Shown here: piece by piece, positions 24,830-33,586 of the stretch
Layout of the letters: each line of letters begins with the position of its first letter
How positions within the stretch are numbered: position 1 is the stretch's first letter
From: an uncultured Eubacteriales bacterium
GTDB taxonomy: Bacteria; Bacillota; Clostridia; Christensenellales; Aristaeellaceae
NCBI GenBank assembly: GCA_902778055.1
Contig: CACYWL010000003.1
Location: forward strand, 186,001-250,000
DNA: 64,000 nucleotides
Direction of reading: 5' to 3'
Program-made: the position numbers and the translations under genes
Notes under the pieces: model-generated
Databases searched by the model: none
What the model saw: only the letters and a program-made list of their open reading frames with translations
What the model was told of the DNA's origin: nothing

Positions 24830-25864
24830 ATGAAGAAAGTGATTCGAAGGATGCTGACCCTGCTGGCGGTGATGACGCTGGCTGCTTCCGCCGCAGCGGA
24901 GGAGGACTTTCACGACCGCGCGGAGGTGCTGGAGCTGGCAGAAGCCAAGGGAGGCAAGCTGGTGGAGCTGACCGCGGAGGAGGACCCCATGCTGGGTCCG
25001 AAGAACAACGGCTATCATTTCAAAAAGGGGGAGAAGAGCCCCAGCTCCTATGTGGATCCGTCCATCTCCGTGAATATCGGCACGGGGCGCATTTACAAGA
25101 CCAATTACATGTATGCCCGGGTGAAGATCGCTTCCCCCTATCAGATCCGTACGATGACCGCCGCGAAAACGCTGCAGGAAAAATCCACCGTTCTGGGTAC
25201 TCTGCTGGCCAAACGGGTGAAGGCAGTGGTTGCGGTCAACGGCGTGCTGGAGGCGGACGTGACCAGTGAAAGCGACTGGGCGCGGGTGGACGGCCCGGTC
25301 ATTCTCCAGGGGGAGATGCTGCGGCCGGGAGCCAAGACCTCGAAGGAGAAGATCGAGAAATGGAAGGAAGAGGAAGGCTTCGACACGCTGGTCATCGATA
25401 CCAGGGGCGACCTTCGGGTGATGGAGGCCAAGACCTGGGGCGAGATCATGGAGGAAATCGAGAGCCTGGAAACCGGCGCGGTCAATGTATTCTCCTTCGG
25501 ACCGGCGCTGGTGCTGAACGGCGAGGCGAGGTACGGGTATGAAAACCGCCAGATGTCCTCGAACCGGCCGGCTCAGCGGATGGCCATCTGCCAGACGGGA
25601 CCGCTGGAATACCTTCTGATTTCCACGGAGGGCCCGGAGGATCCCGGCAGTACGGGACTGAAGCTGGATCAGCTGGTGGAGCTGCTTGAAAAGGAGTTTC
25701 CGGACGTCATCACCGCCTACAATCTGGACGGCGGATCCTCTTCCACGCTCGTTTTCCGGAAGGGAAGCGAAAAATGGGCGAAGATCAACTGCCCGAAGAG
25801 CGGCAAGAAGCGGGGGCTGCGGGATATTATCTATTTCGCCTCCGCCTGGAAGCCGTCCAAATAA
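24830..25864 (+). CDS. Secreted phosphodiester glycosidase (NAGPA family)
   Basis: A 344-residue protein with a signal peptide (residues 1-24, ending ASAAAEE) and a NAGPA-type phosphodiester glycosidase domain. Marker segments are AVNGVLEADVTS (equivalent of the usual NG.F), a mid-domain VFSFGPALVLNGE, RPAQRMAICQTG and the C-terminal NLDGGSSSTLVF. NAGPA domains remove N-acetylglucosamine or other sugars linked through a phosphodiester; in Bacillota a role on wall teichoic acid or exopolysaccharide is inferred. GGGGGAAAAA-type weak ribosome site. Followed after 61 bases by the CapA-like gene. Confidence 0.88.
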   Translation: MKKVIRRMLTLLAVMTLAASAAAEEDFHDRAEVLELAEAKGGKLVELTAEEDPMLGPKNNGYHFKKGEKSPSSYVDPSISVNIGTGRIYKTNYMYARVKIASPYQIRTMTAAKTLQEKSTVLGTLLAKRVKAVVAVNGVLEADVTSESDWARVDGPVILQGEMLRPGAKTSKEKIEKWKEEEGFDTLVIDTRGDLRVMEAKTWGEIMEEIESLETGAVNVFSFGPALVLNGEARYGYENRQMSSNRPAQRMAICQTGPLEYLLISTEGPEDPGSTGLKLDQLVELLEKEFPDVITAYNLDGGSSSTLVFRKGSEKWAKINCPKSGKKRGLRDIIYFASAWKPSK

Positions 25865-25925
25865 AAACAGTGTGAAACCGACCGGATCCTGAGCAGGGAT
25901 CCCGGAGGGAAAGGAGAGACAGAGG

Positions 25926-27248
25926 GTGAAACAGCTGCTGGTACTGCTGACCGTGGCGGTCATGGAAATGGGAATTCTGTTTCCGGACGCCCCGGCCCGG
26001 ATCCTTCGGGAGAAAAGCGCCGGGGAAAGGTCCGCGGTCACCGCTGCCGTGAGCGCCGGGACGGAAGGTCCGGCGCAGGAGCCCTCTCCCGCCGGGACCG
26101 GCGTACCGGACCGCGCGTCCCCCCTTCCGCCGCCCGAGAATACCCCGGCGGCTCGGGGAACTGCGGCCCAGGCGCCGAAACGGGAAAAAGCGACGGAGAC
26201 GCCCCTGCCGAATGGGGAGAAAAAGGTGACCCTGACCTTCACCGGGGATGTAACCCTGGGCAGCGAGGATATTCTCCGGGGCAAGCCGGACTCCTTTGAC
26301 AGCGTCGCGGCCCGGGAAGGCTACGGATGGTTTTTCCGGAACATGCAGGACCTTTTTACGGCGGACGACCTGACTCTGGTGAATCTGGAGGGCACGCTGA
26401 CGAACAGTTCCCTGATGGAGGACACCGGAAAGACCTTTCGCTTCCGGGGACCGACGGATTTCGCAAAAATCCTGACGGAAAGCTCCATTGAGGCCTGCGC
26501 GATCTCGAACAATCACATCATGGACTTCGGGCGGCAGGGCTACGACAGCACGATGGCGGCGCTTTCCGCCGAGGGGATCCTGTACTGCGGAAACGATCAT
26601 TCCTTCGTGCTGGAGAAGGACGGGATCAAAATCGGCTTTTTCGCGCTGGGCAGCACCTACGTGAATACCTACGCCTCCTACGTCGTGAACACGATCGCAC
26701 GGATGCGGAAGGAGGGCGTCAACGCCATCGTGATCTGCTTCCACGCCGGACAGGAGTACTCTCCCCGGCGCAGGAGCAGGGATCAGGAATTCTATGCCCG
26801 GACGGCGGTCGAGGAATGGGGCGCGGATCTGGTGATCATGCACCATCCCCATGTGGTGCAGGGCGTGGACATCCTGAAGAACCGATACGTTTTCTACTCG
26901 CTGGGCAACTTCTGCTTCGGCGGGAATTCGGTTATCCGGGCCTCCGGGAAGGACCCGGCGGTCCGGGCGCTGGAGTCCATGGTGGTCCAGATGGATCTTC
27001 GCTTCAGCGCGGAAGGAGAATATCTGGGGCAGTCTGGCCGGATCTATCCCTGCTTTATCTCTTCCTCCGCCGAGAAGGCGGGGGATCCCAACGATTTCCA
27101 GCCGAAGCTGGTTTTCGGGGAGGATGCGCAGGGCGTGCTGAAGCGGATTCAGTTTGATACCCTGTTTGATCTGGGAGAGCTGAACCGGGAGGGAATTCTG
27201 GAGCTGCCCTTCCTGGAGAACGGGAAAGCAGAAGAGAAAAAGGAGTAA
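25926..27248 (+). CDS. CapA-family calcineurin-like phosphatase domain protein
   Basis: A 440-residue protein with an N-terminal membrane anchor or signal (about 1-20), a Pro/Ala/Thr-rich spacer (about 30-98), and a PGA_cap metallophosphatase-like domain. Motifs are LTFTGDVTLGSED, LVNLEGTLT, SNNHIMDFG, HHPHVVQGV and YSLGNFCFGG, which hold the predicted metal ligands. CapA proteins take part in poly-gamma-glutamate or related capsule/polymer handling, with unclear chemistry. The start is a GTG with GGAAAGGAGAG upstream. No capB, capC or other polyglutamate synthesis gene is nearby, so a wider envelope role is likely. Confidence 0.88.
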   Translation: MKQLLVLLTVAVMEMGILFPDAPARILREKSAGERSAVTAAVSAGTEGPAQEPSPAGTGVPDRASPLPPPENTPAARGTAAQAPKREKATETPLPNGEKKVTLTFTGDVTLGSEDILRGKPDSFDSVAAREGYGWFFRNMQDLFTADDLTLVNLEGTLTNSSLMEDTGKTFRFRGPTDFAKILTESSIEACAISNNHIMDFGRQGYDSTMAALSAEGILYCGNDHSFVLEKDGIKIGFFALGSTYVNTYASYVVNTIARMRKEGVNAIVICFHAGQEYSPRRRSRDQEFYARTAVEEWGADLVIMHHPHVVQGVDILKNRYVFYSLGNFCFGGNSVIRASGKDPAVRALESMVVQMDLRFSAEGEYLGQSGRIYPCFISSSAEKAGDPNDFQPKLVFGEDAQGVLKRIQFDTLFDLGELNREGILELPFLENGKAEEKKE

Positions 27249-27255
27249 ACAGGCT

Positions 27256-28515
27256 TTGGAAGAACAGATGATGTGGCATATTCTCGGGAGGGATCTGACG
27301 CCCTATGCGGTCAGCATCTGGATCGCGGGGCTGGCAGCTCTGGGCGTGTTTCTCTGGCAGGGAAAGCGGCTGAAGCTTTCCGCGCGGCTGTGGACCGTGG
27401 GGCTCGGCGTTCTGCTGGGACTGTTGGGAGCACGGGCGTACTATGTGCTGGCGAGGCTGGAGCTGTTTCTGGATCAGGGACTGGACAATTTTTTCACCGC
27501 GTCGGATCCGGAGCTGGCGACCTGGGGTGCCGTCAGCGGAGCGGCCTTCTTCGGGGCGGTGGGAGGCGTCTGCCTGGCCGCGCTGCTGGCCGGAAGGATT
27601 ACGAAGGAGAAGGTGTCCTCCATTCTGGACGCGCTGGCGCCCGCCGCGGCGCTGGGTATCGCGATCTCCCGGCTCGGAGAGAACTCCATCGGGGAGGGAA
27701 TCGGCCCGGAAGTCTATGAGGAAGGCCTGCAGTTCTTCCCCCTGGCGGTCATGAACGAATGGGAGGAATGGAATTACGCGCTCTTCCTGCTGGAGGCCCT
27801 GGCGGGGCTGATTATCTTTGTCCTGCTGATGACCCGGGGCAGAAAGCTGACCGGCGGATACCGGGCGCGGCTGTTTCTGGTGCTGTACTGCAGCAGTCAG
27901 ATCGTTTTCGAGGCTCTGCGGCGGGATAATTTTCTGCGGTGGCTTTTTGTCCGGGTCAGCCAGGTAGCCGCGGCGCTGATCCTGCTGGGGCTGGTCATCT
28001 TCGGCCTTCTGCGCCGGGCGCGCGGGAAGGGCGAAGGCGGAAAATCCGTGCTGAAAACGGCCGGGTGCGCCGTTCTCTTTTTCCTTGGCGGCTTTGTCGG
28101 CTTCCTGGCGGTTCAGCTGGGCTATTCGCTGCTGACCGCGGGCAGCCTTCCGGAGTGGAGCGGCGCCCTGTGGTGGCAGCTGATCTGCGAAGGGTGGCCG
28201 GTCACGCTGGCTGTACTGGCGGCGCTGGCCGCAGTCTGCATCCTGCAGGGACGCGGGCGGCGGGAATGGACGGAAAAACAGACGGCGGTCCGTCTGACGG
28301 CATTCCTTTCGGCGGCGGTGATCGTCATCGCCATGGAATTCGGGATTGACAAGAGCGCCAGCCTGGATCCGGCCGTGGGCTATCTGGCGGAGGCGCTGTG
28401 CTGCCTGATCATGGGCGTAAGCACGTGGCAGCTGATCCGGGAAAAGAAAGACAGTGGAGATGAAGCGGCGCAGGGGCGGAACACGGAAGCCCCGAAAGCC
28501 ACGGTACAGAGATGA
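27256..28515 (+). CDS. Lgt-like polytopic membrane protein (prolipoprotein diacylglyceryl transferase family, variant)
   Basis: A 419-residue membrane protein. The first 250 residues follow the Lgt plan: helix, GLLGARAYYVL, ISRLGENSIGEG in place of the signature GRIGNFINGE, and a late ALRRDNFLRWLF helix. A second membrane half (about 265-410, five or so helices) has no Lgt counterpart. In the signature the Arg and Gly are kept, but the asparagine that is essential in E. coli Lgt (Asn146) is Glu here. It may be a divergent paralogue rather than the housekeeping enzyme. The TTG start is favoured by AAAAAGGAG 11 bases upstream; ATGs at 27268 and 27271 are alternatives. Its stop overlaps the pth start. 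Confidence 0.7.
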   Translation: MEEQMMWHILGRDLTPYAVSIWIAGLAALGVFLWQGKRLKLSARLWTVGLGVLLGLLGARAYYVLARLELFLDQGLDNFFTASDPELATWGAVSGAAFFGAVGGVCLAALLAGRITKEKVSSILDALAPAAALGIAISRLGENSIGEGIGPEVYEEGLQFFPLAVMNEWEEWNYALFLLEALAGLIIFVLLMTRGRKLTGGYRARLFLVLYCSSQIVFEALRRDNFLRWLFVRVSQVAAALILLGLVIFGLLRRARGKGEGGKSVLKTAGCAVLFFLGGFVGFLAVQLGYSLLTAGSLPEWSGALWWQLICEGWPVTLAVLAALAAVCILQGRGRREWTEKQTAVRLTAFLSAAVIVIAMEFGIDKSASLDPAVGYLAEALCCLIMGVSTWQLIREKKDSGDEAAQGRNTEAPKATVQR

Positions 28516-29111
28516 GCAAGGAAGTATTCCTGATTGTGGGGCTGGGCAACCCGGGCGAGGAATACGCCCATACCCGGCACAACGCGGGGTTTGATACGAT
28601 GGCCCTGCTGGAAAAGCACTATTCCGTTACCCTGGGGCGCAAGATGCTCCAGGGTCTTTTGGCTGAGATCACGGAGGAAAACCGCAAAATCGTGCTCTGC
28701 ATGCCGCAGACCTACATGAACAGGAGCGGGGACTGCGTCGCGCAGCTGATGCGGTGGTACCACTGCGATCCTTCCCACCTGATGGTCATCTATGATGACA
28801 TCGATCTGCCGCCCGGCCGGGTGCGCGTACGGCGAAGCGGCGGGCCGGGAACCCACAACGGCATGCGCAGCATTGTCGAGACCCTGGGGACGGAGGACTT
28901 CCCCAGAATCCGGATCGGCGTGGGGGACCGGCCGGACGGCCGGGACCTGGCGGACTGGGTGCTGGGCCGCGCGGATCCGGAGACGCGGGAGAGCATGGAC
29001 GCGGCCTTTCAGAAGGCGGCGGACACGGCTGCGGAATGGGTGGAGCACGGCATGGACCGCGCCATGCAGCTGGGAAACCGGCAGGAAGCGAGCAGAGGGA
29101 AGCAGTCTTGA
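28512..29111 (+). CDS. pth: Peptidyl-tRNA hydrolase
   Basis: A 199-residue enzyme that recycles peptidyl-tRNA by cleaving the ester bond. It begins with the family segment LIVGLGNPGEEYAHTRHNAGF (read within residues 6-27), which contains the catalytic His. Further family marks are MPQTYMNRSG, YDDIDLPPG and GGPGTHNGMRSI. Its ATG overlaps the stop of the Lgt-like gene (ATGA), and its own TGA overlaps the TTG of mfd (TTGA), so translation is probably coupled through the three genes. The pth-mfd order is common in Bacillota. Confidence 0.97.
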   Translation: MSKEVFLIVGLGNPGEEYAHTRHNAGFDTMALLEKHYSVTLGRKMLQGLLAEITEENRKIVLCMPQTYMNRSGDCVAQLMRWYHCDPSHLMVIYDDIDLPPGRVRVRRSGGPGTHNGMRSIVETLGTEDFPRIRIGVGDRPDGRDLADWVLGRADPETRESMDAAFQKAADTAAEWVEHGMDRAMQLGNRQEASRGKQS

Positions 29112-32100
29112 AACGATTGAACCTGATCCAGATCCCCGGAGGGGAAAAAATAGAACAGACCGGAAAGAACCGGCCGCTGGCGGTGAGCGGCGCGACGCAG
29201 GCGCTGGCCGCGGCGGCGGCGGCGCACGCGGCTGAAAACGGAAAGCGCGTGCTGCTGGTGGCGGAGCATGACCTGAAGGCTGCCCGGCTTGCGGACGATG
29301 TCCGCCAGTGGACGGGCGAGGACTGCCCCTGCCTTCCCGGGGGCGAGATTGATCTGACCCGGGCGGCGGGCAGCCTGGAAAGCAGCTGGAGACGCCTGGA
29401 GGCGCTGACCGCAGCCATGGGAGGCGCGGCGCTTCTGGTGACGAGCGCGGAAGCGCTGATGCAGCGGATGGGAAACCCGGAAACCTTCCGGGAGGCCTGC
29501 TTCTCTCTCCGCCCCGGGGACCGGACGGAGCCGACGGGACTGGCCGCCCGGCTGACCGGAATGGGATACGAACGGGTCTCCCTCGTGGAGGGCAAGGGCC
29601 AGTTTGCCCTCCGGGGCGCGATCCTGGATCTGTATCCGCCGGCGGGCCGGGAAGGCATCCGGATTGAGTTCTTTGACGACGAGGTGGACTCCCTGCGCAC
29701 CTTTGACTGCGTCAGCCAGCGGAGCACGGACAGGCTGACGGAGGTCCGGATTACTCCGGCCTGCGAGGCGCTGCTGACCCGGGAGGAGGGACCTGCCGCC
29801 GCGGAAAGGATGCGGAAGGCGCTGGAGGCGTGCGAGGGGAGGCCGAAGGAAGAGCCCCTGCTGAGGGAGGATCTGCCGCCGCTGCCCGAAGAGGAGGACG
29901 AGGAGACCCTCTTTGATACGGTCATCGCGCCGAAGGCCCGGGAAGCGGCCTGGCGGGAGCGGGAAAGCAGCGAGGTCGAGCGGCGGAGAAGCCGCCTGCT
30001 GTCAGACGCGGACCGGGTCGAGGCAGGGCAGCCCTTCCGCCGGATGCGCAGCTGGATCTCCGTGCTGAGCGAACAGACCTGGGATCTGCTGGACTGGTTC
30101 AATCCGGAACTGGTGATTCTGTGGGAGCCGGACAAGATCCGGACGCGGTGCGAGGAGCGCCTGCAGGGATTTGCGGAGGACCTGACCAGCGCCGTATCCC
30201 GCGGGGAGGCTGCTCCGGCTCAGGAAAGCCTGCTGCAGTCCTGGGACAGGATCCGGAGGGAGGCGGAGGGCCTGCCCCTGGTGCTGATGACGGAAATGCT
30301 GCTGGGCCTGGGCGGCGTGAAGCCGGCGGAGAGCCTGGATCTGGGGGCCAGCGGGCTGGTGGGCTATCAGGGACAGATCCGTCTGCTGAAAAACGATCTG
30401 GCCGCCTGGCGGGAAAAAGGGTACCGGATCCTGCTGCTCAGCGGCGGGGAAGCGCGGGGCAGGCGCCTTGCGGAAAACCTGGCGGAGCTGGAGGAGCAGG
30501 CGGTTTACCTGGAGGAGGCGGAGGACGGACTGCCCCAGGGAATCCCGGTCATTCTGCCCGGGACCCTGAGCCGGGGATTCGTGATGCCGGAGGCCAGGCT
30601 GGCTCTGGTCAGCGACGCGGACATCTGGGGAGAGGGATACCGGAAGACCAAAGGGAAAAAGCGCACAGGAGAAAAAATCTCCACCTTCACGGAGCTGAAG
30701 GCGGGAGATTATGTCGTGCATGAGGATCACGGCGTCGGCATTTACCGCGGCATCACCCGCCTGCAGAGCGAGGGCACCTGGCGGGATTACCTGCTGATCC
30801 AGTACAACGGCAACGACCGGCTGTATGTGCCCGTCGAGCAGCTGGAGCGTGTACAGCGCTATATCGGCAATCCTTCTCAGCCTCCGAAGCTGAACAGCCT
30901 GGGCGGCAGCGAGTGGACGAGGCAGAAGGGAAAGGTCAAGGAAGGGCTGCGCACCCTGGCCTTCGACCTGAAGAAGCTGTACGCGGAGCGCAGCCGGCGG
31001 ACGGGCTATGCCTTCAGCCCGGCGACTCCCTGGCAGAGAGAGTTTGAGGACGAATTCCCCTGGGAGCTGACGCCGGATCAGAAGGAAAGCGTCCGGGAAA
31101 TCGAAGCCGACATGGAAAGCGACCGGAGCATGGACCGGCTGCTGTGCGGGGATGTGGGATACGGAAAGACGGAGGTGAGCCTGCGGGCTGCCTTCAAGGC
31201 CGTGGTTGACGGAAAGCAGGTGGCGATGCTGGCCCCGACCACGATTCTGGTGCAGCAGCACTACAACACGATTGTCAAACGCTTCCGGAACACCGGGGCG
31301 CGGGTGGACTTCCTGAGCCGCTTCCGGACCGCGAAGGAGCAGAAGCAGGTGCTGGCGGACCTGGCGGAGGGAAAGATCGACATTCTCGTGGGTACCCACC
31401 GGCTGCTGGCGAAGGATGTGAAGTTCAGGGATCTGGGGCTTCTGATCGTCGACGAGGAGCAGCGCTTCGGCGTGGCCCACAAGGAGGCGATCAAGAATCT
31501 GAAGCGGCAGGTGGACGTGCTGACCCTCAGCGCAACGCCGATCCCCCGGACCCTGCATATGTCCATGACGGGCATCCGGGACATGAGCGTGCTGGAGACC
31601 CCGCCCGAGGAACGGATTCCGGTGCAGACTACGGTCATCGAGTATTCCGACGCGGTGATCCGGGATGCGATCCTTCGGGAGATCGGCCGCGGCGGGCAGG
31701 TCTATTTCCTCTACAACCGGGTCCGCAGCATTGAAAGCTTCTACGCCCGGCTGAGGGCGCTGGTGCCGGAGGCGCGGATCGGGGTGGCCCACGGACAGAT
31801 GAAGGAGCACGCGCTGGAGGATGTCATGATGGACTTCTATGCCGGCAGCTATGACGTGCTGCTGTGTACAACCATCATCGAGAGCGGGCTGGACGTGCCC
31901 AGTGCAAACACGCTGATCGTTTATGACGCGGAGCGGTTCGGACTCAGCCAGCTGTATCAGCTGCGGGGACGGGTCGGCCGCTCCAGCCGGCAGGCCTACG
32001 CCTACTTTACCGTGCGGACGGACCGGGTGCTGAGCGAAACGGCGAGACAGCGGCTGGAGGCCATCCGGGAATTTACGGAATTCGGCGCGGGCTTCCGGAT

Positions 32101-32728
32101 CGCGATGCGGGATCTGGAAATCCGCGGCGCGGGGAACATCCTCGGCCCGGAACAGCACGGACATCTGGCGGCGGTGGGATATGACATGTACTGCAGGCTG
32201 ATGGAGGAAACGCTGCTGGAGGTCGGCGAGGGAACGCCGCCCAGGGATCTGGATACCCGGGTGGATCTGCGGGTGGACGCATACCTGCCGGAAACATATA
32301 TCGCCGACGAAAAGCAAAGGATGGAGATGTACAAGCGCATTGCCTCCATCGGTTCGGAGGCGGACCGGGCGGAGGTGCTGGATGAGCTGATCGACCGCTA
32401 CGGGGACGTGCCGGCCGTGGTGGAAACGCTGCTGGACGTGAGCCAGCTGCGCGCGATGTGCAACGCGCTGGGGATCAGCCAGGTCAGCCGGGGCCGCGGA
32501 GGCGCGGTCTTCCGGCTGGAGGAGAAATATATCCCGGATCCGGCCAGGCTGATGCAGGCGATGATCCGCGTCAGCCCGGAGATGAACTTTGCCCGGGAAA
32601 GCCGACCGGCCATCGTCTACAGGACACAGATTTCCTCGGACAGGGAGCTGCTGCGTGAGCTGCTGAAGCTGATCCGGAGGCTGACGGCGGAGATGGAAAC
32701 GCTGACGGAGAAAAAGGAGGAAGCATGA
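29108..32728 (+). CDS. mfd: Transcription-repair coupling factor Mfd
   Basis: A 1206-residue translocase that releases stalled RNA polymerase and recruits UvrA. N-terminal UvrB-like modules (about 1-480), an RNA-polymerase-interaction domain opening with KAGDYVVHEDHGVGIYRG (about 540-620), and a RecG-like helicase with Walker A GDVGYGKT, DEEQ box and motif VI QLRGRVGRSSRQAYAY. The C-terminal TRCF domain follows. The start is the TTG that overlaps the pth stop, with GAGGGAAG upstream. Starting further upstream would run inside pth. Length slightly over the E. coli protein. Its end overlaps comF by ATGA. Confidence 0.97.
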   Translation: MKRLNLIQIPGGEKIEQTGKNRPLAVSGATQALAAAAAAHAAENGKRVLLVAEHDLKAARLADDVRQWTGEDCPCLPGGEIDLTRAAGSLESSWRRLEALTAAMGGAALLVTSAEALMQRMGNPETFREACFSLRPGDRTEPTGLAARLTGMGYERVSLVEGKGQFALRGAILDLYPPAGREGIRIEFFDDEVDSLRTFDCVSQRSTDRLTEVRITPACEALLTREEGPAAAERMRKALEACEGRPKEEPLLREDLPPLPEEEDEETLFDTVIAPKAREAAWRERESSEVERRRSRLLSDADRVEAGQPFRRMRSWISVLSEQTWDLLDWFNPELVILWEPDKIRTRCEERLQGFAEDLTSAVSRGEAAPAQESLLQSWDRIRREAEGLPLVLMTEMLLGLGGVKPAESLDLGASGLVGYQGQIRLLKNDLAAWREKGYRILLLSGGEARGRRLAENLAELEEQAVYLEEAEDGLPQGIPVILPGTLSRGFVMPEARLALVSDADIWGEGYRKTKGKKRTGEKISTFTELKAGDYVVHEDHGVGIYRGITRLQSEGTWRDYLLIQYNGNDRLYVPVEQLERVQRYIGNPSQPPKLNSLGGSEWTRQKGKVKEGLRTLAFDLKKLYAERSRRTGYAFSPATPWQREFEDEFPWELTPDQKESVREIEADMESDRSMDRLLCGDVGYGKTEVSLRAAFKAVVDGKQVAMLAPTTILVQQHYNTIVKRFRNTGARVDFLSRFRTAKEQKQVLADLAEGKIDILVGTHRLLAKDVKFRDLGLLIVDEEQRFGVAHKEAIKNLKRQVDVLTLSATPIPRTLHMSMTGIRDMSVLETPPEERIPVQTTVIEYSDAVIRDAILREIGRGGQVYFLYNRVRSIESFYARLRALVPEARIGVAHGQMKEHALEDVMMDFYAGSYDVLLCTTIIESGLDVPSANTLIVYDAERFGLSQLYQLRGRVGRSSRQAYAYFTVRTDRVLSETARQRLEAIREFTEFGAGFRIAMRDLEIRGAGNILGPEQHGHLAAVGYDMYCRLMEETLLEVGEGTPPRDLDTRVDLRVDAYLPETYIADEKQRMEMYKRIASIGSEADRAEVLDELIDRYGDVPAVVETLLDVSQLRAMCNALGISQVSRGRGGAVFRLEEKYIPDPARLMQAMIRVSPEMNFARESRPAIVYRTQISSDRELLRELLKLIRRLTAEMETLTEKKEEA

Positions 32729-33438
32729 GCCCGCGGAGAGGGGAAGCCCGGAGACGGATTGCGGCGGACGGACTCCGGCGGGCTCTGCGCGCGATCCGGG
32801 AGACGGTCTATCCGGAGGGTGCGGTCTGCCTGGGGTGCGGAAAAATATCGGACGGAAACTGCCTCTGCCCCGCCTGCAGGGAGGAGCTGCGGTTCAGCGA
32901 CCTGCTGGAATCCTGGGAGCGGAGGGAGCTGAAGGACGCGGAAGCCTGGAGCATGAGGCCCCACAGAGGCCTGCCGCGGGAGCTGATTCTCCGGCTGAAG
33001 CACCATGCCGAAGCCCGGGCGGCGGCGGAGCTGGCCGGAATGCTGAGGGACCGGCCGCCCGCCTTTCCCGCGATGCGGCGGGATACGGTGGTGACCTGGG
33101 TTCCGGGACCGAAGGCCCGGGTGCGCGAGAGGTGCGTGGATCACGGGAAAATGCTGGCGGAGGCCGTGGCCGCCGAGCTTGGACTGGACTGCAGGCAGCT
33201 GCTGACCAGAAGGGGAAATGACCGGCCTCAGGCCCGGCTGAATATGGAGCAGCGCCGGAGCAACCTGCGCCGCGCCTTCTCTCCCCTGGAGAAGATCTCC
33301 GTGCCGGTGCTGCTGGTGGACGACGTGCTGACGACGGGAACCACCGCCGAGCGCTGCATCGCGGCGCTTCGGGAGGCCGGCGCGAAAGAGATCACGGTGC
33401 TGACGGCGACCCATGCGGTGCGGAACAAGGACGGATGA
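32725..33438 (+). CDS. comF: ComF-family phosphoribosyltransferase-like protein
   Basis: A 237-residue protein with an N-terminal zinc-ribbon-like Cys pair set (CLGCGKISDGNCLCPAC, about residues 33-49) and a C-terminal phosphoribosyltransferase-fold domain carrying the PRPP-binding loop VLLVDDVLTTGTTAERC (about 192-208). ComF proteins are needed for DNA uptake in naturally competent bacteria, and homologues are widespread with less clear roles. No other competence gene appears in the window. ATG overlaps the mfd stop (ATGA), so expression is likely coupled to mfd. It ends the Lgt-like/pth/mfd/comF chain. Confidence 0.93.
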   Translation: MSPRRGEARRRIAADGLRRALRAIRETVYPEGAVCLGCGKISDGNCLCPACREELRFSDLLESWERRELKDAEAWSMRPHRGLPRELILRLKHHAEARAAAELAGMLRDRPPAFPAMRRDTVVTWVPGPKARVRERCVDHGKMLAEAVAAELGLDCRQLLTRRGNDRPQARLNMEQRRSNLRRAFSPLEKISVPVLLVDDVLTTGTTAERCIAALREAGAKEITVLTATHAVRNKDG

Positions 33439-33522
33439 ACCGCTCCCGGACCGGCTTCCCGGGAAGAAGCGGAAGACCCGAGAACGGCCGTTTCCGGCTG
33501 CTTTTCAGGCCATTTCGGCGGC

Positions 33523-33551
33523 TTGACAGGGGACGGACACGGCGGTACAAT
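33523..33551 (+). promoter_or_regulatory. Sigma-A promoter for the aspartate kinase-rfbD operon
   Basis: TTGACA (33523-33528), 17-base spacer, TACAAT (33546-33551), about 35 bases before the GTG start at 33587. Confidence 0.8.
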
Positions 33552-33586
33552 ACGCGGGTATGACCTGAAAAGGGAGGACTTTTCTC

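Noticed and set aside
22517..26284. Very long open frames on the strand opposite to clear genes, for example a 1255-codon minus-strand frame here, and others at 16284-19343, 13808-11457 and 32317-30002.
   Set aside because: They lie antisense to genes with clear families and ribosome sites. High GC with codon bias removes stop codons in the mirror frame, and the translations are rich in Arg, His, Gln and Pro with no motifs.
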